Program-made: the position numbers and the translations under genes
Shown: positions 23,663 to 32,630 of the stretch, one piece after another
Layout of the letters: each line of letters starts with the position of its first letter
Position numbering within the stretch: position 1 is the stretch's first letter
Source: Streptomyces gilvus
GTDB lineage: Bacteria; Actinomycetota; Actinomycetes; Streptomycetales; Streptomycetaceae
Assembly: GCF_022513565.1 (NCBI RefSeq)
Contig: NZ_JAKWBE010000003.1
Coordinates: 310,001-374,000 of the forward strand
DNA: 64,000 nucleotides
Reading direction: 5' to 3'
Notes under the pieces: generated by a model
Seen by the model: the letters and a program-made list of their open reading frames with translations, nothing else
Databases searched by the model: none
What the model was told of the DNA's origin: nothing

Positions 23663-24286
23663 TTACGAACGGCTCCCGGAGCGGGGACGTCCCTGGGTGA
23701 GGTCGATGTCGATCTCGAAGGGCAGGGAGACCTTGAGGCGGTCGTGGAAGATGCCGGTGAGACCGTAGGAGCCGGTGGCCGGGTCGAGTTCGTAGACGTA
23801 GACGACCGGCAGCCCTTTGTCGTCGTCCTGCTCGACCCGCCAGAAGTGGGGCACGCCGGCGGCCGCGTACTTGCGGGGCTTCACCTCGCGGTCGCGTTCC
23901 CGGGAGTCGGCGGAGACGACTTCCACGGCGAGGAGGATGTCCTCGGGGTTGTAGGAGGTCTGATTCGGACCGGTGTTCGCCTCCAGCGGGAAGACCATGA
24001 TGTCCGGCTCCGGCCGGTTCTTCGTGTCCAGCCTGACCGTCATCTCCCGCATGACGTCCAGGTGGTCCGGCGCCTGTTCCAGGAGGCTGTTCTCCAGCAG
24101 ACGCATGCACCGGGCATGGAACGCGGTCTGTGGACTCATGAAGACGAGACTCCCGTCGATCAACTCCGTGTGGGGCGGGAGGCCCGGAATCCGGTCGAGG
24201 TCGTCCGCGGTCCAGCCTTCGGCCGGCGGAATCGGCCAGCGGTACGCCGGCTCGTCGTCCGGCCGGTCGTCGCATACGGCGCTCAT
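23663..24286 (-). CDS. Uma2 family (DUF820) nuclease-fold protein
   Basis: A 207-residue member of the Uma2/DUF820 group, which has a restriction-endonuclease-like fold. The core acidic and lysine residues can be placed in RPEPDIMVF, LAVEVVSADSRERD and VKPRKYAAAGVPHFW. Streptomyces genomes carry many such genes, mostly of unknown function. I chose the ATG at 24286 because GGGAG is six bases upstream; the ATG at 24298 lacks a clear site. It is monocistronic. No partner such as a methyltransferase is nearby. Confidence 0.85.
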   Translation of the reverse strand: MSAVCDDRPDDEPAYRWPIPPAEGWTADDLDRIPGLPPHTELIDGSLVFMSPQTAFHARCMRLLENSLLEQAPDHLDVMREMTVRLDTKNRPEPDIMVFPLEANTGPNQTSYNPEDILLAVEVVSADSRERDREVKPRKYAAAGVPHFWRVEQDDDKGLPVVYVYELDPATGSYGLTGIFHDRLKVSLPFEIDIDLTQGRPRSGSRS

Positions 24287-24356
24287 CGGTGCTCCCATGG
24301 GACGGAGTCTCGGCTGTGGAGTCAGCGTACCCAGGGGGAATGACAGGGGGGTCACC

Positions 24357-25568
24357 TCAACGAGTGATCCGCCGGGCTCCCCCCTTGCGCCTCCCGTCCG
24401 GCCACAGTCGGGGGCTGCGTCTGGCCGCCAGGTCCTCGATCCAGCCGAACATGAGGATCGCCAGGGCGATCAGGGGCCAGACGAGGACGAACATCCAGAG
24501 GGTGGAGGTCGCGTCCAGGATCGACGACGCTCTGTCGCTCTCCATGAAGGGAAGGTCGTACGCCTGGTCGATGATCGGGACCGTCGCCATGATCAGGAGG
24601 TTGTGCCAGAGGTAGATGGTGACGGCCCTGTTGTTGGAGAGGGTCACCAGCCTGTCCCAGCGGGCGAGGCGGCCCGGCAACTCCTGCCAGGACGGGGAGT
24701 ACTGGAGCAGGATGACGACGAACCCGAGCGACCAGGTCGCCTGGGCGAGCGGGATGTCGTTCAGGTCCCAGCCGTCCTCGCCCAGGTGGCCCGACGCCCA
24801 CCACAGCCCGAACGCCATCACCAGCGCCGAGCCGGAGACGGCGAGGTAACGGGGGACGCGCCGCAGCAGCCCCTCGTGGTGGGCGAAGCCCAGGACCCAG
24901 CAGGCGCCGTACGTCCCGAAGTCGGTGATCGCGTTGCCCGTCTCGCCGGGGATCGTGACGAGGCCCGTGCCGACGACCGCCGTCAGGGCGAGGGGGGCGA
25001 GCAGCGTCGGCCACGGCGCGCGGCGGAAGGCCCACAGCAGCAGCGGGGACGCGATCACGAACCACAGATAGGCGCGGAGGTACCACAGCGGTCCCGCCGC
25101 CTGGTCGGCCCAGGTCGGATCCAGCAGGCCCCCGTCGGTGCCGAGGTGCCACGGGTAGGGCGGGGCGCCGACCGGGACGACGTAGTCGAGGACGTCGAGG
25201 ACTCCCCAGGTGCCGCCGTTGTCGGGGTCCTTCAGCGGGTTCCAGCCGTCGGCGAACATCATGGCCAGCACCACGGCGCTGAAGGCCCACAGTGGCGGAA
25301 GGAGGCGGCGGATGCGGCCGCGGATCACGCTGAGCGCCGGGCGGCTGAGCGACCGTGCCATCAGTGAGCCGGCGAGCGCGAACATCACGCCCATGGAGGG
25401 GAAGAGGATCGACAGCCACGCCCAGCCGAAGAGGTGGTAGACGACCACCCGGACCAGGGCGACAGAGCGCAGGAGGTCCAGGTAGCGGTCGCGGCCCGGT
25501 CCTGTCGGCGTGGCGGCGGGCGCCGGTTCCGGCCGTTGCGGGACGTCGGTCGTGCGTCCGTGCGTCAT
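24357..25568 (-). CDS. Acyltransferase 3 family membrane protein
   Basis: A 403-residue integral membrane protein of the acyltransferase-3/OafA group. RDRYLDLLRSVALVRVVVYH near the N terminus holds the conserved Arg and the His thought to act in catalysis, followed by about ten helices. These enzymes acylate surface or secreted glycans. The ATG at 25568 overlaps the stop of the deacetylase/glycosyltransferase gene (ATGA), so the product most likely modifies the polysaccharide made by that enzyme. The acyl donor and position are unknown. Confidence 0.85.
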   Translation of the reverse strand: MTHGRTTDVPQRPEPAPAATPTGPGRDRYLDLLRSVALVRVVVYHLFGWAWLSILFPSMGVMFALAGSLMARSLSRPALSVIRGRIRRLLPPLWAFSAVVLAMMFADGWNPLKDPDNGGTWGVLDVLDYVVPVGAPPYPWHLGTDGGLLDPTWADQAAGPLWYLRAYLWFVIASPLLLWAFRRAPWPTLLAPLALTAVVGTGLVTIPGETGNAITDFGTYGACWVLGFAHHEGLLRRVPRYLAVSGSALVMAFGLWWASGHLGEDGWDLNDIPLAQATWSLGFVVILLQYSPSWQELPGRLARWDRLVTLSNNRAVTIYLWHNLLIMATVPIIDQAYDLPFMESDRASSILDATSTLWMFVLVWPLIALAILMFGWIEDLAARRSPRLWPDGRRKGGARRITR

Positions 25569-27781
25569 GCCACAGGCCTCCGGTCACTGCTGCTCGTGTC
25601 AGTGCTGCTGGTCCGGCTTCGTTGGCGCGGCACCGGTCCGCCCGGCGCCTCCACGACCCCCGTGCGGCGCAGCTTCTGCCAGCGCAGACGGCCGCCGGTG
25701 AGGGCCGTGATCCAGGACTGGAGCAGCACCACGTACATGAGCTGGCGGTAGAGGATCTGCTGGAGGGGGAGCGAGATCAGATGGGTCATGCGTTCCTTGT
25801 CGAGGCGGAAGGCGTACGCCGCGCAGGTCGCCTGGATCGCCAGCACCCCGAGCCAGGCCAGGATCGTCTTCTCGGTCGGGCCGAACACGACGCCGTAGAG
25901 GAGGAAGACGTCGATCAGGGGGGCGAGCAGCGGGGCCACCACCATGAACAGGGACACCAGCGGCAGGCCCACCCGGCCGAAGCGGCCCGAGGGTCCCCGC
26001 TCCACGAGGGCGCGGCGGTGCTTCCAGATCGCCTGCATGGTGCCGTACGACCAGCGGTAGCGCTGCGACCACAGCTGCTGAACCGTCTCCGGCGCCTCCG
26101 TCCAGGCGCGCGCCCTCTCGGCGTAGACGACCCGCCAGCCGTCGCGGTGCATGGCCATCGTGATGTCGGTGTCCTCGGCGAGGGTGTCGTCGCTCATTCC
26201 GCCGACCCGCTCCAGCGCCGAGCGGCGGAAGGCCCCCACGGCCCCCGGGATCGTCGGCATGCAGCGCAGGACGTCGTACATACGGCGGTCGAGGTTGAAG
26301 CCCATCACGTACTCGATGTGCTGCCAGGCGCCGATCAGCGAGTCCCGGTTGCCGACCTTGGCGTTGCCGGCGACGGCGCCCACGCGCGGGTCGCCGAAGG
26401 GCTGCACCAGCTCGCGGACGGTGGACGGTTCGAAGACGGTGTCGCCGTCCATCATCACGACGATGTCGTGGCGGGCGTTGGCGAGGCCCCGGTTGAGGGC
26501 GGCGGGCTTGCCCGCGTTCAGCTGCCGCACGACCCGGACGTTCGGCAGGCCCATGGCCTCGACGATCCTGGCGGTGCCGTCGGCGGAGCCGTCGTCGACG
26601 ACGATCACCTCGATGGGGTGCTCGCTCGCCATCAGGGAACGGACCGTGTTCTCGATGCACTTGGCCTCGTTGTACGCGGGCACGAGCACCGACACCGGTT
26701 CGGTGACCGGCGCTCCCCAGCTGAAGCCGCGCCTGCGGACCCGGCGGGCGTGCGCGCCGGACAGCAGCAGCATCAGCGCGAAGCGGCCGATGACGAGCGC
26801 GCCGATCACCGCGAGGCCGGCCACCATCACGCCGGTGATGTCGTCGGAGGCCCGGACGAGGAGGATCCACGCCCGGCCCTTCCACAGCTCGGCGCCGGTG
26901 ACCGGGGTGAGCGCGCTGGGCGCGTCCAGCGCCTCGGTGAGGTTGTCGAACCGGTAGCCCCTGGCCTGCATCTCGGGCAGGAACCGGTCGAGGGCCCGCA
27001 CCGTCTGGTGGCGGTCGCCGCCGGAGTCGTGCATCAGGACGACGGCGCCCTTGCCGCCGCGCGGGGTGGCGTTGCGGATGATCGTGGAGACGCCGGGCTT
27101 GCGCCAGTCCTCGCTGTCGGTGTTGTTGACGACCGTGAGGTAGCCCTTGGTGCCGATGTACCGCGTGACCGGCCAGGACCGGTCGTCCATGGCGTCGGCG
27201 AAGGAGGAGTACGGCGGGCGGAAGAGCGAGCTGCGGATGCCGGCGGCGCCCGCGAGGGCCAGCTGGTTCTGGGACAGCTCCCAGTCGATGCGCTTCTTCG
27301 ACTGGTAGGAGAGGTCGGGGTGGTTGAAGGTGTGCAGGCCGACCTCGTGGCCCTCCGCCACCATCCTGCGGACCAGCTCCGGGTAGCGGGAGGTCATGGT
27401 GCCGGTGACGAAGAAGACCGCGTGCGCGTGGTGCTTCTTCAGCACGTCGAGGACCTTCGGGGTCCAGGTGGGATCGGGGCCGTCGTCGAAGGTGAGGACG
27501 AGGCGGTGGTCGGGCACGCTCAGGCTGGTGGTGCGGCCGTTGCGGGTGTCGATGACCGGGCCGCCGTCGAGGATCCTCTCCGGGACCTCGCCGGTGGCGG
27601 CCTCGGGCCGGATGCGGTGGTCGGCGAGGATCTCGCTGTGGACGTAGCCGCGCAGCATCAGCATCGCCACGAGCGCGACGAGGACGAGCAGCGGCAGCAG
27701 CAGTCGCAGGGGCAGGCGGCGGCGCCGCAGGCCGTCGGTGGTGGCGGGGGCGGCCTGCCGGCGGGTGGTGCGGGAAGCCAT
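25565..27781 (-). CDS. matB: Bifunctional polysaccharide deacetylase/glycosyltransferase (MatB-like)
   Basis: A 738-residue membrane enzyme. After an N-terminal helix (about 23-44) comes a NodB deacetylase domain (LTFDDGPDPTW, metal His in LHTFNHPDLSY, RPPYSSF, LMHDSGGDR). Then come helices and a processive GT2 domain (VLVPAYNEAKCIENTV, VVDDGSADGT, MMDGDTVFEP, EDTDITMAM and the QRYRW motif), and four or more C-terminal helices. This joins PgaC-like synthesis and PgaB-like deacetylation in one chain. It fits MatB, which makes the poly-beta-1,6-GlcNAc that glues Streptomyces hyphae into pellets. The name rests on this layout and on gene order. Confidence 0.85.
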   Translation of the reverse strand: MASRTTRRQAAPATTDGLRRRRLPLRLLLPLLVLVALVAMLMLRGYVHSEILADHRIRPEAATGEVPERILDGGPVIDTRNGRTTSLSVPDHRLVLTFDDGPDPTWTPKVLDVLKKHHAHAVFFVTGTMTSRYPELVRRMVAEGHEVGLHTFNHPDLSYQSKKRIDWELSQNQLALAGAAGIRSSLFRPPYSSFADAMDDRSWPVTRYIGTKGYLTVVNNTDSEDWRKPGVSTIIRNATPRGGKGAVVLMHDSGGDRHQTVRALDRFLPEMQARGYRFDNLTEALDAPSALTPVTGAELWKGRAWILLVRASDDITGVMVAGLAVIGALVIGRFALMLLLSGAHARRVRRRGFSWGAPVTEPVSVLVPAYNEAKCIENTVRSLMASEHPIEVIVVDDGSADGTARIVEAMGLPNVRVVRQLNAGKPAALNRGLANARHDIVVMMDGDTVFEPSTVRELVQPFGDPRVGAVAGNAKVGNRDSLIGAWQHIEYVMGFNLDRRMYDVLRCMPTIPGAVGAFRRSALERVGGMSDDTLAEDTDITMAMHRDGWRVVYAERARAWTEAPETVQQLWSQRYRWSYGTMQAIWKHRRALVERGPSGRFGRVGLPLVSLFMVVAPLLAPLIDVFLLYGVVFGPTEKTILAWLGVLAIQATCAAYAFRLDKERMTHLISLPLQQILYRQLMYVVLLQSWITALTGGRLRWQKLRRTGVVEAPGGPVPRQRSRTSSTDTSSSDRRPVA

Positions 27782-28737
27782 CAGAGGGTGTGCTCCGGGG
27801 ACGTCGGGGCGGGCGGGGCGGCCCGGTCGCCGGCGACGGGGCGGGGAGCGCTCGGTCCGTCGGCGACCGTGCCGGGGGCGGGGCCCGACGGGGGCGCGGA
27901 CGGGGAACCGGTGCCGGCGCTGGGGCTCGGGTCGGGCGAGTTGGACGGGGGCGGGCTGGTGGAGGCCGACGGACTGGAGTTGCCGAGGCCGCTTCCCGGT
28001 TGGGTGGGCGACTTGGTGGGCTTCGGCGTGGGGTCGGCGGACGTGGCCGGCGCCGACGGGTCGGCGGAGGCTCCGGGCACGGTGACGCGCGCTCCGGGCG
28101 ACGGGGTGGTGCCGTCGCTCGCGGCCGGTGTGGCGCCCGGTGCGACGCCGGCGGTGCCGGCGGGCCGGGCCGGGTCCGAGGGCGCGGGGGAGGTGTCGAC
28201 CTGGCCGGCCGGCTTGTCGTCCTGCTGGCCGGGCACCGGCAGCCAGGGCGCGTCGGAGCTGCCGGAGAGCAGGGTGACGACGATGACGACGGCGTAGACC
28301 GCGCAGGCGATGCCGACGGCGATGCCCAGTCGGCGGAAGGTGCGGCTGCGGCGGCCCGACTCGTCCACGAACACCGGTCCGTCGGAGGGGTCGGCGGCAG
28401 CGCCCGGCGCGGGCTCGGCCTTCCCCGGGCTCGGGTCCTGCCGCAGACCGGCCCCGTCCAGCTGGACGGTCACCTCGTGCGGGTCATGGGTGTGCTCCGG
28501 GTCGGCCGACGCCGTCCAGGGGTCGCGGGGAGCCGCGGGGCCTCTGCGGAAGGCGTCGAAGCCGTCCGGCGGGTTTCCGCCATGACCGGCACCGAGCACT
28601 TCGTTTCGTCCGGTGGCCGGAAACGACTGGGTTCTGTTCGTTTCCGCTAAGTTTCCGGTCGCCGAGAGAGCATCGCCCCCTGATGGCGGTTCGGGCCATT
28701 CCGGTTGGGCGTCTTCCCGCCACTTTTTCACGCGCAC
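27781..28737 (-). CDS. matA: Single-pass membrane protein with Pro/Ser-rich outer tail (MatA candidate)
   Basis: About 318 residues. A charged cytoplasmic N-terminal half is followed by one transmembrane helix, LGIAVGIACAVYAVVIVVTL (about residues 135-155), and a tail very rich in Pro, Ser, Thr, Ala and Gly that looks unfolded. I recognise no catalytic motif. Its stop overlaps the matB start by one base (TGATG), so it is the first gene of the exopolysaccharide operon. It may help assembly or anchoring of the polymer. Start choice: GTG 28737 (VRVKKW) has GGGGG at good spacing; ATG 28743 is two codons earlier. The name matA is tentative, from gene order. Confidence 0.6.
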   Translation of the reverse strand: MRVKKWREDAQPEWPEPPSGGDALSATGNLAETNRTQSFPATGRNEVLGAGHGGNPPDGFDAFRRGPAAPRDPWTASADPEHTHDPHEVTVQLDGAGLRQDPSPGKAEPAPGAAADPSDGPVFVDESGRRSRTFRRLGIAVGIACAVYAVVIVVTLLSGSSDAPWLPVPGQQDDKPAGQVDTSPAPSDPARPAGTAGVAPGATPAASDGTTPSPGARVTVPGASADPSAPATSADPTPKPTKSPTQPGSGLGNSSPSASTSPPPSNSPDPSPSAGTGSPSAPPSGPAPGTVADGPSAPRPVAGDRAAPPAPTSPEHTL

Positions 28738-28887
28738 GCACATCCCCCACGAAACTGTTCCGGGCGCGCACACGACACCGAGCACTCGCCGCAGAACCCG
28801 GCCCCCACCGGGATCTTGCGCCCCCCTTACCACTACGTGCTCGGTCCACGAATGTAGCGCAGAAGAAGGATCCGTGTGCGCCGTGTG

Positions 28888-29859
28888 TCAGTTGTGGGTC
28901 CGCGCCAGGTCCAGATCCATGGCCGGAATCCATCCATCGACCGGCCGCCGCAGCCACCCCTCGGCGGCCGACAACTCCAGCGCGGCCCGCCGAAGCGCGT
29001 CGAATCCCGGGTGCACCAGGCCCTTCCGCCACACAAGTGACACCGGCGACAAAGGCACCGGGTCGATCAAGGGCCGCAGCACGGTCCTCGGCATGGCCGG
29101 AAAGTCCACCACGGCGAGGATCGGGTTGCGCATCTTGGCCATGATCCGCTCGAACTCCTCGTCGCCGACGGCCAGCGGCGCCGGCGGGGCGACGGCTATC
29201 CCCCGTCCGTCGAACAGCCGGCGCGCGAGGTCCGTCCACTCCGGGGTGCGGGGGTTTCCGGCGCCCGCGTACACGGTCTCGCCGGCCAGCTCGGCCAGCG
29301 GCACCGCCTGCAGCGGGGCCAGCCGGTGGTCCTCGGGCAGGACGACGGCCATCGGCTCGTACCGCACGAGCAGGTGCTCCAGGCCGCCCCGCAGGGCCGG
29401 GTCCAGGCCCGCGAACCGACCGAAGGACGCGTCCAGCCGCCCGGCGAGCAGCTCGTGGGCCGCGCCGGTCAGACCGCTCTCGTACCGGGCCATCAGCTCG
29501 TGCTCGGGGGCGAGTTCACGCGCCCGGTGCAACACCCGGCGGCCGGTGACCAGGCCGGGCGAGTTGAGGTCGACCAGCAGCGGACGGGTCTGTCCGAAGG
29601 CGCCGAGCAGCTCGTCCTGCGCCTCGAGCACCCGGCGTGCGTACGGCAGCAGCCGCTCGCCGTCGGGCGTGGGCGTCACCTGCCGGGTGCTGCGCACGAA
29701 CAGCTCGGTCCCGAGCTCCCGCTCCAGCCGCCGCACATCCCGGCTGAGCGCCTGCTGGGCGACGTAGAGCCGGGCGGCGGCCCGGGTGAAGTGCAGCTCC
29801 TCGGCGACGGCGACGAAGGCGCGCAGGAGACGGGGGTCGAGGTGGCGGGGTGCGGGCAT
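28888..29859 (-). CDS. LysR family transcriptional regulator
   Basis: A 323-residue LysR-type regulator. The winged helix-turn-helix at the N terminus is recognisable (LLRAFVAVAEELHFTRAAA, then QQALSRDVRRLERELG), followed by the periplasmic-binding-like ligand domain. It is divergent from the MFS gene with only 84 bases between them, the usual arrangement when a LysR protein controls the divergent exporter and itself. I could not pick out a convincing T-N11-A box in the gap. The effector is unknown. Confidence 0.9.
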   Translation of the reverse strand: MPAPRHLDPRLLRAFVAVAEELHFTRAAARLYVAQQALSRDVRRLERELGTELFVRSTRQVTPTPDGERLLPYARRVLEAQDELLGAFGQTRPLLVDLNSPGLVTGRRVLHRARELAPEHELMARYESGLTGAAHELLAGRLDASFGRFAGLDPALRGGLEHLLVRYEPMAVVLPEDHRLAPLQAVPLAELAGETVYAGAGNPRTPEWTDLARRLFDGRGIAVAPPAPLAVGDEEFERIMAKMRNPILAVVDFPAMPRTVLRPLIDPVPLSPVSLVWRKGLVHPGFDALRRAALELSAAEGWLRRPVDGWIPAMDLDLARTHN

Positions 29860-29943
29860 CCGGCGAATTTACAACGGGAGTGCGTGGATCAAGGAGAAGC
29901 AGGTGTTGGACCGGGCGATCACTCCGGGGCGACCGTGAGGGAC

Positions 29944-31233
29944 ATGCCCCGACCGACCAGGACAGAACCGCTGTTCACCGTCACCGCCGACACCCTCGTC
30001 GCCGTCGACTTCGGCCCGCGTGGGCGGGAGCGGCCGCCCGGCCCCTACCGCCGTCTCTTCGCCGTTCCCGGCGCCCGCGCCTTCACCCTCGGGAACCTGC
30101 TGGCCCGGCTCCCGAGCGGCATGTTCAGTCTGAGCGCGGTGATGATGATCGCCGGGGCGCGCGGCTCGTACGCCCTCGCCGGGGCCGTCACCGCGACCGG
30201 GCTCGCGGCGACCGGGCTGGTCGCCCCCTGGATCGCCCGGCTCGTGGACCGGCACGGGCAGGCCCGGGTCGCCGTACCGGCCACGGCGGTCGCCGTCCTC
30301 GGCTTGCTCGCGCTGCTGCTGTGCGTGCACTACGACGCCCCCGCCTGGACCCTCTTCGCCGCCTACGCCGCCACCGCGACGACCCCGAACACCGGCGGCA
30401 TGTCCCGCGCCCGCTGGGCCCATCTGCTGGGCGACGACGAGCGGGCCCTGCACACCGCGAACTCCTTCGAACAGGCCGCGGACGAGCTGTGCTACATGCT
30501 GGGCCCGGTGCTGGCGGCCTTCCTGTGCGGGACGTTCTTCCCGGAGGCGGGCACGCTGACCGGGGCGGTGCTGCTGCTGACCGGCATCCTGCTGTTCGCC
30601 GCGCAGCGCTCGACCGAGCCGCCCGTGCGTCGCCGCACCCCCTCCGGGTCGCCCCTGCGGGCCCCCGGGATGCCCCCGCTGCTGGCCGTCTGTCTCGCGA
30701 CGGGCGCGGTGTTCGGCTCGATGGAGGTCGTCACGATCGCGTTCGCGGACGCGCAGGGGCACCGGTCGGCGGCGGGCGTGGCCCTCGGGCTGCAGGCGGC
30801 CGGATCGTGCGCGGCGGGGCTGCTGTTCGGGGCGCTCGGGCCGGCCGGGCCCACCGGCCGGCGTCTGACGTGGTGCGTCGCCGCGATGACGGCCCTGCTG
30901 ACCCTGCCGCTGCTCGCCGCCTGGCTCACCGGCTCGCTCGTCCTCCTCGCGGGCGCGCTCCTGATCGCCGGCATGGCGACCGCCCCGACGATGGTCACCA
31001 CCATGACGCTGGTCCAGCGGCGCACCCCCGAGGGCCGGCTCAACGAGGGCATGACCCTCGCGGTGACCGGACTGCTCGGCGGGATCGCCTGCGGCTCGGC
31101 GACCGGCGGCTGGCTGGTGGACCACCTGTCCGCGACGGGCGCCTACGGAGCACCGGTGACGGCGGCCGCGCTCGCGCTGTTGCTCTCCCTCGCCGCACGT
31201 ACTCCGAACAGCGATTCACGTCAGATGCGTTGA
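29944..31233 (+). CDS. MFS transporter
   Basis: A 429-residue major facilitator with about twelve helices. It begins with a soluble leader up to residue 38, and WIARLVDRHGQARVAV is the motif-A-like loop between helices 2 and 3. The start ATG 29944 has AGGG close by; a GTG at 29935 would add three residues. Its divergent LysR neighbour suggests an inducible exporter. Substrate not predictable. It reads toward the sugar operon, but the 100-base gap with two operators indicates a new promoter there. Confidence 0.85.
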   Translation: MPRPTRTEPLFTVTADTLVAVDFGPRGRERPPGPYRRLFAVPGARAFTLGNLLARLPSGMFSLSAVMMIAGARGSYALAGAVTATGLAATGLVAPWIARLVDRHGQARVAVPATAVAVLGLLALLLCVHYDAPAWTLFAAYAATATTPNTGGMSRARWAHLLGDDERALHTANSFEQAADELCYMLGPVLAAFLCGTFFPEAGTLTGAVLLLTGILLFAAQRSTEPPVRRRTPSGSPLRAPGMPPLLAVCLATGAVFGSMEVVTIAFADAQGHRSAAGVALGLQAAGSCAAGLLFGALGPAGPTGRRLTWCVAAMTALLTLPLLAAWLTGSLVLLAGALLIAGMATAPTMVTTMTLVQRRTPEGRLNEGMTLAVTGLLGGIACGSATGGWLVDHLSATGAYGAPVTAAALALLLSLAARTPNSDSRQMR

Positions 31234-31262
31234 CGCGCTCACAGCCCGCACCTACCGTCCTC

Positions 31263-31301
31263 CGTCGAAGCGCTTCGACGCCTGGCATCGAAACGATTCG
31301 A
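31263..31301 (+). promoter_or_regulatory. Two LacI-type operators TCGAA-N4-TTCGA
   Basis: CGTCGAAGCGCTTCGACG (31263-31280) is a perfect 18-bp palindrome with the central CG typical of LacI-family sites. TCGAAACGATTCGA (31288-31301) shares the TCGAA-N4-TTCGA form. Centres are 23 bp apart, and both lie 34-72 bases before the first gene of the cassette, which encodes a LacI repressor. Confidence 0.75.
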
Positions 31302-31334
31302 CGACTACCCATCCGACTCCTGCGGAGGCACGGG

Positions 31335-32630
31335 ATGTTGACGGCACGAAGGCGTGTGACGGCGGTCGCGGCCGCGCTCCTCAGCGGGGCGCTGCTGCTG
31401 ACCGCCTGCGGCGGCTCGGACAGCGGCTCCTCCGACGCCAAGACGCTCAAGCTCTGGCACTACGAGGGCCCCGACAGCGCGATGGGCGTGGCCTGGAACG
31501 AGGCGATCAAGGAGTTCGAGGCCAAACACCCGGGCGTGAAGGTGAAGTTCGAGGAGAAGGGCTTCGAACAGATCCAGAAGACCGCGCCCATGATCCTCAA
31601 CTCCTCGGACGCGCCCGACCTCATGGAGTACAACAAGGGCAACGCGACCGCGGGCCAGCTGTCGAAACAGGGGCTGCTGACGGACCTGTCGGCGGAGGTC
31701 ACCAAGCGCGGCTGGGACAAGCTGCTCAGCCCGGGCGTGGCCACGACCAGCAAGTACGACAGCAACGGCGTCATGGGCTCCGGCAAGTGGTACGGCGTGC
31801 CCAACTACGCCGAGTACACGATGGTCTACTACAACAAGGACCTGTTCAAGAAGTACTCGATCGCCGAGCCCAAGACGTTCGACGAACTCACGGCCGCCAT
31901 GGACGCCTTCGTGAAGAAGGGCGTCACCCCGCTCGCCAACTCCGGTGCCGAGTACATGGCCCAGCAGTACCTCTACCAGCTCGCCCTGTCCAAGGCCGAC
32001 CGCTCCTGGGTCGACAAGTACGAGCTGTACAAGGGCAGGACGGACTTCCACGACGCGGCCTGGACGTACGGCGCGACCACCTTCGCCGACTGGGTGAAGA
32101 AGGGCTACATCAGCAAGAAGTCGACCAGCACCAAGGCCGAGGACGCGGGCGTCTCCTGGATCCAGGGCAAGGCGCCGATCCTGTTCTCCGGCAGCTGGTG
32201 GTACGGCCGCTTCCAGTCGGAGGCCAAGTTCGACTGGGACACCACCCTGTGGCCGGGCTCGAACCTGACCCTGGGCTCGGGCGGGAACCTCTGGGTGGTC
32301 CCGAAGAACGCCAAGAACAAGGACCTGGCCTACGACTTCATCGACATCACCATGTCGAAGAAGATCCAGAACCTGCTCGGCAACAAGGGCGGCATCCCGG
32401 TCGCCGCCGACGCAAGCGCCATCACGGACCCCAAGTCGAAGCAGCTCATCGACAACTTCAACACGGTGAGCAAGCGTGACGGCCTCGCCTTCTACCCGGA
32501 CTGGCCGGTCAACGGCTTCTACGACACCCTCGTCTCCGAGACCCAGAAGCTGATCACCGGCAACGAGAAACCGGACGCCTACCTCTCCGACCTCCAGCAG
32601 GCGTACGACAAGGGCGTGCCGCAGCAATGA
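31335..32630 (+). CDS. Sugar ABC transporter solute-binding lipoprotein
   Basis: A 431-residue family 1 extracellular solute-binding protein. The signal peptide ends in the lipobox LLLTACGG (Cys at about residue 22). The mature protein begins KTLKLWHYEGPDSAMG and has the usual two-lobe sugar-binder features (KFEEKGFEQIQKTAPMILNS, YGVPNYAEYTMVYYNKDLF). The ATG at 31335 has GGAGG six bases upstream. It heads the cassette with two permeases and an alpha-xylosidase, so a xylose-containing oligosaccharide is the likely ligand. That is an inference from context. Confidence 0.9.
   Translation: MLTARRRVTAVAAALLSGALLLTACGGSDSGSSDAKTLKLWHYEGPDSAMGVAWNEAIKEFEAKHPGVKVKFEEKGFEQIQKTAPMILNSSDAPDLMEYNKGNATAGQLSKQGLLTDLSAEVTKRGWDKLLSPGVATTSKYDSNGVMGSGKWYGVPNYAEYTMVYYNKDLFKKYSIAEPKTFDELTAAMDAFVKKGVTPLANSGAEYMAQQYLYQLALSKADRSWVDKYELYKGRTDFHDAAWTYGATTFADWVKKGYISKKSTSTKAEDAGVSWIQGKAPILFSGSWWYGRFQSEAKFDWDTTLWPGSNLTLGSGGNLWVVPKNAKNKDLAYDFIDITMSKKIQNLLGNKGGIPVAADASAITDPKSKQLIDNFNTVSKRDGLAFYPDWPVNGFYDTLVSETQKLITGNEKPDAYLSDLQQAYDKGVPQQ

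Noticed and set aside
29860..29943. A LysR T-N11-A operator between the LysR and MFS genes
   Set aside because: Several poor matches, none with a convincing inverted repeat.
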